64,000 nucleotides of DNA from NCBI RefSeq assembly GCF_040802235.1, contig NC_133170.1, positions 43,471,501-43,535,500 of the forward strand. Reading direction: 5' to 3'. Each line of letters starts with the position of its first letter. Positions within the stretch are counted from its first letter, which is position 1. The position numbers and the translations under genes were made by a program. The stretch comes from Manis javanica. Its lineage: Eukaryota > Chordata > Mammalia > Pholidota > Manidae. Positions 49,929-61,329 of the stretch are shown one piece after another. The notes beneath the pieces are model-generated. The model ran no database searches. It had not been told where the DNA came from and saw nothing but the letters and a program-made list of their open reading frames with translations.

Positions 49929-50826
49929 AGTCTGCATGTAGGCCAAACAAAAAAATGAAATAGGAAGAGAAAATTTTAGTAAGACGGTGTCTGCTACTTC
50001 ACACTATACGCAGCAATTGATTGAGATGTAAGAGGGACCTAAATGTGAAAGATAAGAACAGTAAAACTCAGAACACACAGGAGCATATTCTCATAAACAT
50101 AGGTTAGGCAAAGAGTTTTTAAATGCAACACAGAAGTGCTAAACATAAAAGAAAATATTGACAAGTCAGACCAATAAAATGAAAAGCTGTTCATCAAAAG
50201 GAATTATTAAGGGAAGGAAAGGTCAAGCCAGAAACTAAGTGAAGATGTTTGCAACACATATATCCACTGAAGGATTCAAATCCAAAACATACTTTAAAAA
50301 TCTACCATGAATCAATTTTTAAAAAGGGAGGAAGCTAATGTTAAAATGTGTAAAAAGACTTGAACAGGCATTTATTTCACAAAAGAGGATGCCCAAAACA
50401 CCATTAAGCAAATGCAAATGTGCTCCACTTTATTATGCACATTGGAAATGTTAATTAAAACCACAAAGGGAGGCTACTATACAACCAGTGAAAAGCCTAC
50501 TACACAAAACAGTGAAAAGTAAAGAGACTGACAGGCCAGTTTGTTGAGGATGTACAGCACATCGTTTTCAGACACTGCAGAGCGGAGTAGGAATTGGTCC
50601 AGTCACTGAAAATTGGCAGTACTTGCTAAAGCTCAGTGCATGCTTTCCCTGTGATCCATCTACCATACTCCTAGGCATATGCCCGGAGAAATGAGTGTGT
50701 ATGATCACAAAAAGGCATTATAAGAATATTCACAGCAACTTTATTTATAGCAGTAAAAAATATGTTCGTCAATAAGAGAATGGATAAACTTGGGTATAGT
50801 CATATAGTGGAATATTACACAATAAA

Positions 50827-50841
50827 AGAAGTGACATAGGA
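50827..50841 (+). repeat. 5' target duplication of the L1 tail insertion
   Basis: AGAAGTGACATAGGA here and AGAATTGACATAGGA at 51026-51040 differ by one base and bracket the short L1 tail. Confidence 0.85.
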
Positions 50842-51025
50842 GAGGATAGTAGTACAGCATGGAGAATATGGCCAATGATTCTGTACCACCTTTCTATGCT
50901 GACAGAAAGTAACCACACTAGAGGGGGTGAGGATTTAATAATATGATTAACTGTTGAACCACTGTGTTGTGTATTTGAAACCAATATAAGATTGTATATC
51001 AACGATACTTCAATAAAAAAAAACC
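50842..51025 (+). mobile_element. Extremely 5'-truncated young L1 (3' tail only, about 180 bp)
   Basis: Contains the end of the young L1 family: CTTTCTATGCTGACAGAAAG, ATAAGATTGTATATCAACG, ATACTTCAATAAAAAAAAA. A 15-bp target duplication with one mismatch shows it is a true insertion, not a remnant of the surrounding old L1. Confidence 0.85.
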
Positions 51026-51774
51026 AGAATTGACATAGGACTACATGGAACAACATGATGGATGTCATAAACATAGAGGTATTCAAAAGGAGCCCATGTT
51101 TTATGACTGTATTTATATGAAGTTCAAGGACAGGCAAGACTAATCTTATAGTGATAGCACAAGAATAACTATTGCCTTGAGGTACTGAGTAGAACAGGGC
51201 ATAAGGAAGCCTTCTTGGGAGTTGGAAATGTTCTAGATGGTGAGTGGCCAAGTATATGCATACATAGAAATTCACTGAGCTGGACAATTATTTAGTGCAC
51301 TTAATAAAATAAATGTTATATCTTTAAAAAAAAGTTACTAAAAAAATAGACAAAGAAGTAAAAGCAGCTGAAGACACAAATATACTGAGTTCTGACTCTT
51401 TTCTATCTTTTTTTTCTTTTGCTGTGGAAGAAACACAAATGCTTATTTTAAAAAATTGACCCCACGTACCATTTAAATGCAGAAGATGTCATTTTTCTTT
51501 ACAAGTTTTTAAACAAATATTAAACTCACCCAAACTTCATATAACCCATTTGTTGCAAATGTTTCACCTCCTATAGATTTAAGGCCTTCTGTAAATAGAA
51601 GCCTGAATGAGTAGTGGTTTACAGCCTCTCTGAAAGAACTACTAAAGGATATGTTCAGACAAAAAAAAAGCAAACCCAGATTGAAGGAGCACAGTGCAAG
51701 AAAGAGAGAGCATGGGAATTGTTAAAATGTGTTGGTATAAATATGTTAAATGTTAATTAAATATTTCCTGCATG

Positions 51775-52172
51775 TATGGACTGAATTGGGCCCCCAACTA
51801 CCCCCACTCCTCCTGCCAACCTAAATTCATATTTGATGTCCTAAACCCTAGCACCTCAAATGTGATTATACTTAGAGATAGGTATTTAAAGAGGTAATTA
51901 AGGCTAAATGATGTCATTAGGGTGGGCCTTAATCCCATCTAGTGTTCTTATAAGAAGAGAAGATTAGGAAAGGGGCACACAGGGAAGATAAGGTGAGGAC
52001 ATCAGAGGAAAGTGGTCATCTACAAGCCCAGGAGAGAGGCCTCAGAAGAAACTGACCCTGACAACTCCTTGGTCTTGAATTCTAATCTTCAGAGTTGTGA
52101 GAAAATAAATTTCTGCTGTTTAAGTGACCCAGTTTTAGCACTTTATTATGTCAGCCCTTTCAAACTAATATA
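51775..52172 (+). mobile_element. Solo LTR of MLT1A type (ERVL-MaLR)
   Basis: The whole LTR can be followed: TATGGACTGAATTGGGCCCC, CTTAGAGATAGGTATTTAAAG, GATGTCATTAGGGTGGGCC, TTCTTATAAGAAGAGAAG, GTCATCTACAAGCCCAGGAG, GAAAATAAATTTCTGCTG, TTTAAGTGACCCAG and ACTAATATA at the end. No internal retroviral sequence is present. It carries an AATAAA (52107-52112) typical of the LTR's own poly(A) signal. Confidence 0.88.
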
Positions 52173-53034
52173 TTGCAGTAAAATAAGAAGTTGCTTTGTG
52201 TCATGAAAAATGTAGATAAAAATTCTAGACAGCAATAACATGGAAGATGGAAGTGTTTGATGGGTACTTGTAATATGCTGAAAGCCTGCTTGGTTTCCAG
52301 CTATGTAAGAGAAAGACATGTTCTTTCCCAAAACCCTTGACCGGGGCAGAACTGAGTACCTGTGATAGAGACTGTAACCTGCAAAACCTAAAATATCTCC
52401 AAGTAGCCTTTTATAGTGAAGTTTCACATAATCTTTCTCTACAGGGCTTATTTTGTAAATGTTAAAAAACATGAAAAGGATGGACACAAACTTCTGGGGC
52501 AGGCACGCACTCGGGAAATGACATAGAGACATGCAGGAGGATTTCTTAAACTAATAATATATATCCATCCAGCAAATGAAAATATTAAGACAATCTGGAT
52601 GATGAAGATACAGATATTTATCACTCATTGTATTTTTCTATATGTTTGAAATATTTTATAACAACATACAACATTTTGTGCTTTAGGAGGATATCATGTT
52701 GCTATGCTGAACACTTTCTGTTTTCCTTCTGGTTTTTTTTGACCAGAAGTGGTTGCTGACGTATAGCACCTGTTTTATAAATTGAGACACACTGCTCTGA
52801 ACTCTGATTCTAGACCTAGAGGGTCAGCTGTAGGCTCTGCCAACCAGGATTTAAGATTAAGGGACTGAGGAAGCTGGTTTTCCCATAAGGGGACTATAAA
52901 CTAGAAAACCTGCCCTGATAAAATGTTTTCCTTAATTTGTAAAATTGTGTATATGAACATTTTCATAGTTAGGGAATTAGAATTCCTCTTAGGCTTATTT
53001 TAAACATTTATCCAGCATTAACAAGAATAAAATT

Positions 53035-53335
53035 CATGATACAGGTTTCCCCTGCTATCTGAAAGTAGGAGTGTTCCTATGAAACCTTTTGCAAGTGGAA
53101 ACGGTGTAAAGCAAAGAGTATTCCCTGCTTTCCAAGAAAGTTCACTTATGCCACTTTACTTTTACAAGGACCCACATTATTATGATACTGACTTTTTTCC
53201 TAAAAGTGAAAATTCTCTGGTTTTCTTTTGATTATGGAAAACAGGTACTACTAGGTTTTTCCTAAAAATAAGGTGGCATAACAATGAACTTTTGGAAAGA
53301 GGGGGATACCTGAATTCAGTTTGTTATAGAAAATC
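53035..53335 (+). mobile_element. Nonautonomous DNA transposon relic (TcMar/Tigger-like)
   Basis: Begins ACAGGTTTCCCCTGCTATCT, GAAAGTAGGAGTGTTCCTATG, AAACCTTTTGCAAG, GTGTAAAGCAAAGAG and ends near AGAGGGGGATACCTGAATTC. This is the start and end text of a common mammalian Tigger-related MITE, internally shortened. The subfamily is not certain. Confidence 0.55.
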
Positions 53336-55879
53336 TAGGTTATATCAAAATTTTGAAATTTGATTTTCCTATGTAATTTTCAAGTTGCTCAGAGATAGAT
53401 ACTCACATATTGCTTTAGAAAAGCAGTCAGCCATTTAGCCCGAGTTCAGAAGAAAGATGTCTTCCTTTTAGTTTACTTTGTTGTAAATGGTAGATGGGCT
53501 GGTAAAATGAGCCCCTGTTAGTGTTTAAAACAGAAAACAGTGGGGAAAAGATTTTCTCTGTACAAGGGCAATACTCAGTCAAGCACATCCAGGCCTATTC
53601 ATATTAAACATGGAAAACTGTCATGAGGTACAACTAAAAATAAAAATGAGTAAAATAGCACTAATGGTATTTGGGATATGGTTAAGACTCACACTGGAAA
53701 TGACGATTTAATTGCAGAAATGCTTGAAAGCTGGGGAAGATGTTATGTCTCCTACTCTAGGATTCGTTTTACAGTTGTTTTTCAGTAACTTCTCCTCAGA
53801 AGGATAGATTTTATTTTAGAGGTTATGAAAATAAGTGTCCAGTAATCAAAGCTGTTTTCTCCAATGGGTAGCTGGCCCAAGGGGATCCACACTAGGACAT
53901 CATATGTCTTTATTTTGCACTCATGTCAAGCTACTGTCTCCAAAAGCAGGTGGCTGTGCCAGGGAGGATGTCAACCATTGACCATATGTGGTCAAACCTA
54001 CTCTGGTATCACCTGGTCCAGACTCAGCCTTTGGAGTCTGGGCCCCAAGGAGGACCATCTTAATCCACCTGTGGGCTTTTGGGCTATGGGTACATTAGAG
54101 AAACTGTGTAGGCTTGGTAGGAAGGAATATGGCACAAAGGTGCTAGATGTTGGAGTAGTAGTAGATAGTCACAAAATGGGCCTTTCTTAGATGGGAAGGC
54201 ATCTCTTTGCAAGGGATACTAGATGAATAGGAGCCAGCCATGCTGTTTGGGGGAGGGTGTCATGATTACAACAAAAGCAAAGGCCATGAGTCAGGAAGAG
54301 CCTCTTGAGCTTTGCTGGAATATACCCTTACATGGGGGAGAAGGGCCAGGAGAGGTGGTCCTTGCCGGTCAGGTTATGTGGTTGAGATTGTATTTTAAAT
54401 GTTATGAAAAGCCATCATTGGAGAGTTTCAAGCAGGCAATTGTGGGATCAGATTTGCATTTACAGTTTTAAGAAAACATTGTACTGTGAAGAGAGGATTG
54501 CAGTAGAGCAAGTTCTCTTGCTCTACTACAGAGAAACCAGTTAGGAAGTCGTTAGTAGTCTGCGGGGGAGGCGATGGCCATGGAGACAGATATGAACAGA
54601 TCCAAAACAGTGTTTACAGGTAGAAATGACTACTGGTGTTTCTTGAGAACTTTCTTGGAGTGAGGAACTGGGAATATAAAAACAAGAAAAGTAAGTTTTA
54701 CTTTCAAGGGTGCCCAGTGAAAAGCAACTACATTTAAGTGTTTGCTGTGTGCCTTTCTAAATCTTTCTCCTGCTTTCACATTTTTTGATGCACTCACTAA
54801 CTACATACAGAATTGTGCTTATATGTCAGTGTGAGTTTGTTGTTAACATAAATAGTATTGTACTGTACAGGGTTTATTCAACAGTATTTCTTGAAGATCA
54901 AGCTACACTATTCCATTTCTATAAGGGTCATTCTTTCTAACCACCACATAATATTCTGCAATAGTGATACGCCAGAAGATCTCCAATGGTCAGTCTGCCC
55001 TCTATAATTCCTACTCCCTAAGTCCTTTGTTTTCTAATTGTGGCTTCCTCAGTAAGTTGTATCAGCCCCAAATAAAGAGGTAAACCGGGGTAAACTCAAA
55101 ATATCAGAAACTGAGTTTATTCAGGAACAGCCGGAGAACTGCACCTGGGGAAAAGCAAGCTGTTACCACAGCTGCAGGTGAGCCCATTGTAGGTCTGGGG
55201 TGGCCTGTATTTATGAGCAAGCTATGCAAAGAGGGGCAAGTCCAGCCAGAGCCCACGCAGTAAGTTTATTGGTTCGAGAATGGGGATAGATTCTTGGCAG
55301 ATGTTCATTTTTCAAGAGATAAGTCTCAGTCTTCTGTATATCAGGCATTTTATGGGAAGTTAGCCTCCCAGTTCTTCAGTTCCGTTCTTCTGGTGTGAGA
55401 GTCTCTAGCTCATATCCTCTGGTTCCATTTTTTATTAAAATCCTTTAACAGTTATAAATACTTTGTAAAGTAAAACAAGGCCTTTTATTTTCTTGGTACT
55501 CATTTTGCAATAGGGCTGCGCACACAGGAGCTTATTAAATGCTCACAACAGCCTGATTAAAAAGAGACAACAAGCTTCCTGAATCCTTTGCCCTTGAAAT
55601 GTCCCTGCTTGGTGCTCATAACATAACTTAGAACAGGCCTTGAAACTGTAGGCTTTCAGCCTCAGGCAGTAGGTCATCTGGGTGCTGTGGGCTGGGAAAT
55701 AATGAAAACTAATGTTCAGTTGATGTCACAAGCCATTCACCATTCAGACAGTGATGGTTTTCAGTGTGGATTGGAATGAGGTTGTTTTTGTCTGCTTCAA
55801 AACATCCTGGAAATTGCCTGCCTCCTGATTTCTGGGGATGGCTTGGGAGAAGAAGGTGGCAGGTGACTTAATATTCAAG

Positions 55880-56290
55880 TTGGGCTCCCCCATCAACATT
55901 TTATTATGGAAAATTTCAAACATACAGAGAAGTTGGAAGAACCGCACAGTGAACATTCTGCTACCCACTACCTAGATTCCATTATTCACAATTTGCTCTT
56001 CATGCTTTAACGTGTATCTGTTCACTGGCCTATTGCCTATTCACAGATGCATCAGTCCCTCTTATTTTTTGATGCATCTCAAAGCACACTGCAGGTATCA
56101 GGACATTGCACCCATAAATTTTCAGCATGAGCACCATTAAGTAGAGCTTAATGCTTATATATATATATTTTTTAATATTTGAGGGAAATTTACATCAGTG
56201 AAATGCACAATCTCAAGTGCACCCTTCCATCGCTTTCACAAATGCCTACTAGTATAATCCAAACCCTGTGCAGAGCTGCTAACATCATGA
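55880..56290 (-). repeat. Old L1 3' end, inverted
   Basis: The plus strand reads ATTATGGAAAATTTCAAACA, CTACCTAGATTCCATTATTC, GCATCTCAAAGCACACTGCAG and TCACAAATGCCTACTAG, the inverted 3' UTR of an old L1 family. No ORF. Confidence 0.65.
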
Positions 56291-57606
56291 CACTAGACTC
56301 TGTTCAGGGGATCACAGCCGGTAAGACTCCACTCTGCTTTGGTGAAAAAGGCAAAAAAAATCTGCAAAACACTTCAGTAGAGTCAGGAGAGTAACAGTGC
56401 TAACGTGAGATACACCAAGCTAAGAAAGGACGCATGCATCTAACCGTCCTGATAGAATCTGATGAGGGCCTGCCATTCCAGACGTCCGGAGTAGACTCAA
56501 GGCTATTTCCTTTTGTGCTAACGTCACTGTTTAACTCTACACACATTTTTTATTCTCCATTTAAAAATATCACTCACGTCGTATAAAAAGGACTTGGAGA
56601 ATCTAGAAAAAAGGATATAAAAAAATTCACTGGAAAAAACGCGATGGTAAGGGGAACCTTTCCAGGGAAAGGCACATTCCTTCAAGCATCTTTGGCCAGA
56701 GTTGGGTGAGAGTTACACGGCATGCGACGAATTTCATAATAAGCACATTATGACCCATATTACACAGAAATGATGACTCACATTACAAAAGCAGGGCATG
56801 TGTGGGGAGGTCCTGAGAAATATCGCTGGGCTTTTAAAATTGCTTTAGAAAGGCCAAGGGGACACAACTTTCAAACGAAAAACAAATGTGCACTCCGCCT
56901 TTCCAATCATTACCCTCGTTAGCGTCAACAGTGAAAACGAGAGTTCTAACAGTTTCAACAATCGTTGAAAATGCTGAGTTGAGTTTTTTGTTTTTTTTTA
57001 AGTTTGAGGCCCAAAGCAACACCCATTCTTTTTGGATGCTGCTTAAATTTTTTTCTGTTAATATGCATGCTGGTGATACCAATTTTGAAAAGTAGGGAAT
57101 ATTGCAGAGAAGAAAACGGCAAGGTCATCTCCCCGCCGTGCAGAAGGGAGCCCACGAGCGGACTTTCCGTATTCAAACTTTTCTCACTGCGCATCCTTTT
57201 CATTTGGATAGCGCCTTCCAGACAACCGGTCTTTTAACAACCAGCACTTTCAAACAAAAATTACAGAACATACTAAAAGTCTTTTCCTTCCTCTGGCAGA
57301 TTGGATCCAGAAATTGTTATAGGAAGAAAGCGTTCTGAATTAAAAAAAAAAAGTTGGACAGAAAAGTGTTTTAAGAAGAAAACAGAAAACATTACGCCTA
57401 TATTTTGGTGAATTAGCAACAAAGAAAAGCATTAGCACGGACGGGTACTTTTCAAAAATGTTTTTTTTTCCTCCGACTCCCGCTAGGGTGGAGGAAGTTG
57501 TCTCGGTTCCGAGAGAGGGTGGATAGAGCGCAGGAACAAACGCCTGGAGCCGCTCCCCGCCCCCACCCACGGCCGGGGGAGCCGGGGCTGCTGGGGGGCG
57601 GCCGGG

Positions 57607-57753
57607 ATGGAGGCGGCCAGCAGGTGCCTGGGCTCCAGCCGCGACCCCCACCCGGTCCCCTCCCGCGCCCCGAGCCTGGCCTCGCCCCCTGGCGGGCGAG
57701 CGCCGGCGGCTGCGGCGCGGGGGTGGGGGCGCAACGCCGCAGGCAGCGGTTAA
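57607..57753 (+). CDS. Possible uORF of 48 codons in the KAT2B leader
   Basis: ATG at 57607 (context GCCGGGATGG, good Kozak with G at +4 and G at -3) to TAA at 57751-57753. It would be translated only if KAT2B transcription starts upstream of it; the TSS is not visible. The peptide is rich in Ala, Pro, Arg and Gly and probably has no function of its own. Confidence 0.35.
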   Translation: MEAASRCLGSSRDPHPVPSRAPSLASPPGGRAPAAAARGWGRNAAGSG

Positions 57754-57829
57754 GAGGCCGCGGGGGCCTCCTGCCCGACACCCCCGGAGGCTGCCGCCTG
57801 GCCGGCCCTCAGCCCGCAGCTCCAGGACC

Positions 57830-57925
57830 ATGCCCGCGGTCGGCGCGCGGCGCGGAGCCCCGGGGCGGAGAGCCGGGGGAGGGCGTGCGCAGCGGCGGCG
57901 GCGGCGGCGGCCGCGGAGCCGCTAG
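57830..57925 (+). CDS. Possible uORF of 31 codons in the KAT2B leader
   Basis: ATG at 57830 (context AGGACCATGC, A at -3) to TAG at 57923-57925, running through the CGG repeat and so encoding an Arg tract. It ends 229 bases before the KAT2B ATG, leaving room for reinitiation. Likely to be within the mRNA leader, though the TSS is not known. Confidence 0.45.
   Translation: MPAVGARRGAPGRRAGGGRAQRRRRRRPRSR
57893..57910 (+). repeat. (CGG)6 run in the KAT2B leader
   Basis: Six CGG triplets followed by GCCGCGG. Short, but of the type that can vary in length in 5' UTRs. Confidence 0.9.
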
Positions 57926-58009
57926 TCCCCTCCCTCTGGGGGAGCAGCTGCCGCCGCCGCCGCCAGCGCGCGGGCCGCGGCCGGAGCGAGCCGGGCGAGC
58001 GGCGCGCGC

Positions 58010-58067
58010 GGGGAGGGCGGGGGCGGGGAGGGGGGTGGGCGAAGGGCGGGAGGGCGTGGGGGAGGGT
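58010..58067 (+). promoter_or_regulatory. G-rich tract able to form G-quadruplexes
   Basis: At least eight runs of three or more G with short loops (for example GGGCGGGGGCGGGGAGGGG at 58015-58033, then GGGTGGGCGAAGGGCGGGAG). It lies about 90 bases before the KAT2B start codon, on the coding strand, so it may form in the mRNA leader or promoter. Confidence 0.7.
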
Positions 58068-58154
58068 CTCGCTCTCCCGGCGGCCAGAGCCCGAGCGGGA
58101 GACCCTGGCGGTGGCGCCCCACACTCGGCGCCTCCTGCCGTGCTCTGGGGCGGC

Positions 58155-58442
58155 ATGTCCGAGGCTGGCGGGGCCGGGCCGGGCGGCGGCGGGGTCGGGG
58201 CCGGGCTCGGGGGTCTGCCCCCGCAGCCCCCCGCGCCGCCGCCCGCGCCCCCACAGGGCTCGCCGTGCGCCGCCGCCGGGGGCTCGGGCGCCTGCGGACC
58301 GGCGACGGCAGTGGCGGCGGCGGGCACGGCCGAGGGGCCGGGAGGCGGCGGCTCGGCCCGGATCGCGGTGAAGAAGGCGCAGCTGCGCTCTGCTCCGCGG
58401 GCCAAGAAACTGGAGAAACTCGGAGTGTACTCCGCCTGCAAG
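58155..58442 (+). CDS. KAT2B: KAT2B (PCAF) exon 1, residues 1-96
   Basis: KAT2B is a nuclear lysine acetyltransferase of the GCN5 family, a subunit of SAGA/ATAC-type coactivator complexes, acting on histone H3 and on factors such as p53. Only exon 1 is in the window. It starts MSEAGGAGPGGGGVG, has a Gly/Ala/Pro-rich disordered segment with PPQPPAPPPAPPQGSPCA, then AAAGTAEGPGGGGSARIAVK and the more conserved KKLEKLGVYSACK, which begins the PCAF homology region. The exon ends on a whole codon (AAG) before GTACGC at 58443. The start ATG has context GGCATGTCC and matches the human start. The low-complexity part is a little shorter than in human as I remember it. The PCAF N-terminal, acetyltransferase and bromodomain exons lie to the right of the window. 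Confidence 0.96.
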
Positions 58443-59679
58443 GTACGCGCTCGCCACCGCGCGCCCGCCGCGGGGGCTCGGGTCGGGCCCGCGGACCCCC
58501 GCCCTCCCCCTCCCGCTCCGCGCCCGCCTCCCCCCTCCCGCCTGGGGCCGCTGCACCGCGGAAGTGCTGCTGTCGCCTGCGCCCAGGGAGCGGCTGCTCG
58601 GGCAAGAGTCCGGTTGGGCTGGAAGAAGGGGGATCGACCCGCCGAGAGCCTTTCATTCCTCCCCCTTGGAGGAGGTGCCGCTGCGTCCGCGCTCCTGGGC
58701 TGCCCTGGGGCTCTGTTGCTCAGTAGGAGCTCGCCGGAGGCGCCTTTCCGGAGGGGGCCTTGCGGGCTGTGTGGCGAGCAACCCGGGGCCAAGGAAACAC
58801 CTTTGGGGGATCGGGACGGCCCCCCTTTTGCCCCCGTCCGCTCCCCGTGCCCCAGTGGGAGGCACTGGCTGAAAGGAGTGAGGGTGGAACGGGCTCCTGG
58901 ACGCCCGGCGCCCTGGGAGATGGAAGGGGCGGGCCGCGCTGGGTGGGGAGGTGAGCGCAGCCCGACGCGAGGATCCTGGCGCTCGGGGCGCCCCCGGCTG
59001 GGGGCGGAGGCGCCGCGCCGCGCGGCGACAGCCCCGTCATTATTATATTATTACTTGTTTAGTTAAAACGTGTCCCAGCTGCTCGGGGCGTAAACAGGAT
59101 TTGGCAAGGTGACAGCGCGGCGGGCGCTACCGCTCAGTTTGCGGACGCGCGTTTCTTGCCGCCCCTTCTCCGTACCCGCCGTCGGCGCCCCGTGGCCCCT
59201 CAGCTGCAGGTCCAGATGTGGGCGCCGCGCTCCCGGATGGGAGGACTGCCCGAGGCCGAGGGCAGGCGGCCCTGCGCTGTCAGCAGCGGCTTTGTTTTGA
59301 CAGGGTGACAGCTGAGGGGGGCGGGGACTTGGCCCTGTCAGCTCCCGCGGCCTGTGGCTGAGGCGGGGAAGATAAACTCACACACTCACACACCTCCTGT
59401 TCCTCCGGCCTGCTGCAAACAGGGTCAAGTCCCAGATTGCAGATTCCCACAACCGAGCTGCGGCGGTCACCTCAGAATTTTGGTGTGAAGAATGTCAATC
59501 CTGCTAGAACCTCTCTCCCAGGAGTGCTTCTTTTAGCATTTGCAAGAGTTTCTTGACCGCAGCGGAATCCTGTGCTTAACCCATTTTCCTCACCTTCACA
59601 TCCTCACCTGTATGTTGAACGCCTACTGTGTGCTCTATGCTGGTTCGGTAAATATTTGTTGAAGGAATGTAGGACTAGC

Positions 59680-59800
59680 CCAGTGCTTCTCAAACTTTAA
59701 CATGAAGAGATGTCACCTGAGGAGCTGGTCGCTGGTTCTGAATCAGGCCTGGGGTGGGCCTGGGATTCTGCATGTCTGACAAACACTGAGATGATGGGAG
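59680..59800 (+). mobile_element. MER5-type hAT-Charlie MITE
   Basis: Recognisable order: CAGTGCTTCTCAAACTTTAA, CACCTGAGGAGCTGG, TTCTGAATCAGGCCTGGGGT, GGGATTCTGCATGTCTGAC. A nonautonomous hAT element, partly truncated. Confidence 0.75.
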
Positions 59801-60409
59801 GTTAGTCCCCTGACTTCAAGTAGCTGAATTCTAGCTCAGACCAGGACAGTATCTTATTAGTCCCGTTTGGATTCAGCCAAAAAAACTGACATTGAGAAAC
59901 AATAATGCCACGTGGTTGGTGTTTCTGAAGAACTGCAAAAAAGGTAAAGTGGAGAGTGTGCTTCTGAGAAACCTGGAGGGCCAGGAGTTGCCAATGAAAG
60001 GCAGTGGGCTCATGAGAACAAGACCTTGAGTGTAGTAGGCAGAAGGCAGAACTGTGCACAGGACATGGTATTTCATAGCTGAAGTGGGCTCCTAGAGGAA
60101 CTCTCAGTGTTTTTTTGTCCTGGCTTTTTATTGGGTTCCTCACCTTTCCTCCCTGCTGCCTGCTATTGCCTTAATCTCTGAAAACTTCCCTGAAGTTTTG
60201 GTGCTATTTCGAACCATGAGCATTAAGTGCCCTGCATTGATATTTTTGATCCTTTGAAATTTCAGTGAGTGACATGTAGCACCTTTTCTAAAGTTTGTGA
60301 CTTGAGTGTTTCATGCTAACATTTACCACCAAAGTTACAGTAAGGGAGAACCTCTCTTATTAAGCCTCACTTCCTGCTCCTGAGAGACTCCGAAAGTGTC
60401 CATTTTTGT

Positions 60410-60530
60410 TTGCTCATTCATTCCGTGAGTATTTAGAGGGATCCCAGCTGTGCACCAGGCGTTGTGCTAGATGCTGGGGCTGTGACACCCAGAATCTCCT
60501 TCCAGAGCTAATAAGCATGCATGCACTGGG
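60410..60530 (+). repeat. L2 LINE 3' end relic
   Basis: Phrases TCATTCATTCCGTGAGTATT, TGTGCACCAGGCGTTGTGCT and AGATGCTGGGGCTGTGAC follow L2. Confidence 0.6.
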
Positions 60531-61329
60531 GACCTGGGGAGGTGGACATGACCCAGTTACAATGGAATTCAGAAAAACTGCTGTCTTAAAGTGGTGTTGG
60601 AACTCAGAGCAGGGCCGTCTGTGGGCTAGAACATGGCTTGGGTAGGCAAGGCTTCCTGGAGGAGGTGTCCTTGGGTGCTAAGGATGACCGCGCAGCGTGG
60701 GGTGACGTGAAGTTTCTTGTGATGGAGAAACTGAAAGCAGTTTTGGGAGCTGGGAGCTGGGCCGTTGGGAGCTACAGCTCCGCTGGCCGGGGCCACCAGG
60801 TTGGGGAGTGGAGGATGGCCAAGAGGGTGTTGGAAGTACAGGAATCTTAATTCAGAGAGGGACATTATTTCAGATTTGCTTGTTTTTGTTTTTAAACTGT
60901 GCTTGATTGGGTGTGAGGGAGTGTGAGAGACAGAATCTGGTTCTTTCTCACCTTGTCTCTACTCTTCATATAGGGAAGCCCAGCAAGACATACTCTTCTC
61001 CCTTCTCACTGACCAGCCCCTTTGGCAAGTTGGAGGGAGCAGAGAGGTTAGGAAATGAGGAGGCACCTGGAAAGAGATGAGGTACTTCCCTGGGGGCTAC
61101 TGAAAGAAAAGAAACCATCTGGCCTTCACGCTTCACAAATGAAACAGAAAAAGAAGGGAGCTAGTTCGCAGCCAGGGTGGTGTGCCACACCCTGGAGAGA
61201 AGGAAAAAAAGAAACAAACTTGTTTTGCAGGATCCAAAGCAGAGGTCTTTGAACTGTGTTCTGGCAAAGTTTGCTTCAGAGAGTCACATTGCGTGTGTGT
61301 GACACAGCCAGAGTGGTCATTAGAAATAC

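Larger units (their letters stand above)
49980..51330 (+). mobile_element. Old L1 ORF2 3' end and 3' UTR, split by an L1 tail
   Basis: L1 text in order: AACACACAGGAGCATATTCTC, GCTGTTCATCAAAAGG, ACCACAAAGGGAGGCTACTA, TTATTTATAGCAGTAAAAAA, GGAATATTACACAATAAAAG, then after the insertion CATGGAACAACATGATGGAT and a 3' UTR ending in CTTTAAAAAAAAG at about 51333. The 172-codon minus-strand ORF across it is antisense to the repeat. Confidence 0.8.
34808..57480. other. PP2D1 5' region and intergenic interval up to KAT2B
   Basis: At least one 5' noncoding PP2D1 exon should lie here or beyond on the minus strand, because the coding exon has a splice acceptor; I could not place it. The interval is mostly repeats listed separately, with unrecognised stretches between (for example 35.4-38.5, 45.4-46.7, 48.1-49.9, 52.2-53.0, 53.4-55.9, 56.3-57.4 kb). 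I see no further protein-coding exon I can support. Confidence 0.6.
57480..59340 (+). promoter_or_regulatory. KAT2B: CpG-island promoter of KAT2B
   Basis: About 1.9 kb is extremely GC- and CpG-rich while both flanks are ordinary. It holds many GC boxes (GGGGCGG near 57863, GGGGCGGGG near 58020), a (CGG)6 run at 57893-57910, and no TATA box that I can see. It covers the 5' UTR, exon 1 and the start of intron 1 of KAT2B. Such islands are usually unmethylated and drive broad, often two-way transcription; an upstream antisense transcript is possible but not shown. Confidence 0.92.

Noticed and set aside
50769-51287. 172-codon minus-strand ORF
   Set aside because: Runs antisense across an old L1 and the inserted L1 tail; no independent support.
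57750-58792. Minus-strand ORFs of 244-327 codons
   Set aside because: Shadows of the GC-rich island; only Pro/Arg/Ala/Gly-rich low-complexity sequence with no domain.
57498-59066. 522-codon plus-strand ORF in the CpG island
   Set aside because: It is KAT2B exon 1 joined to its leader and to intron 1; the part after 58442 lies beyond a proper splice donor, and the absence of stops reflects very high GC.
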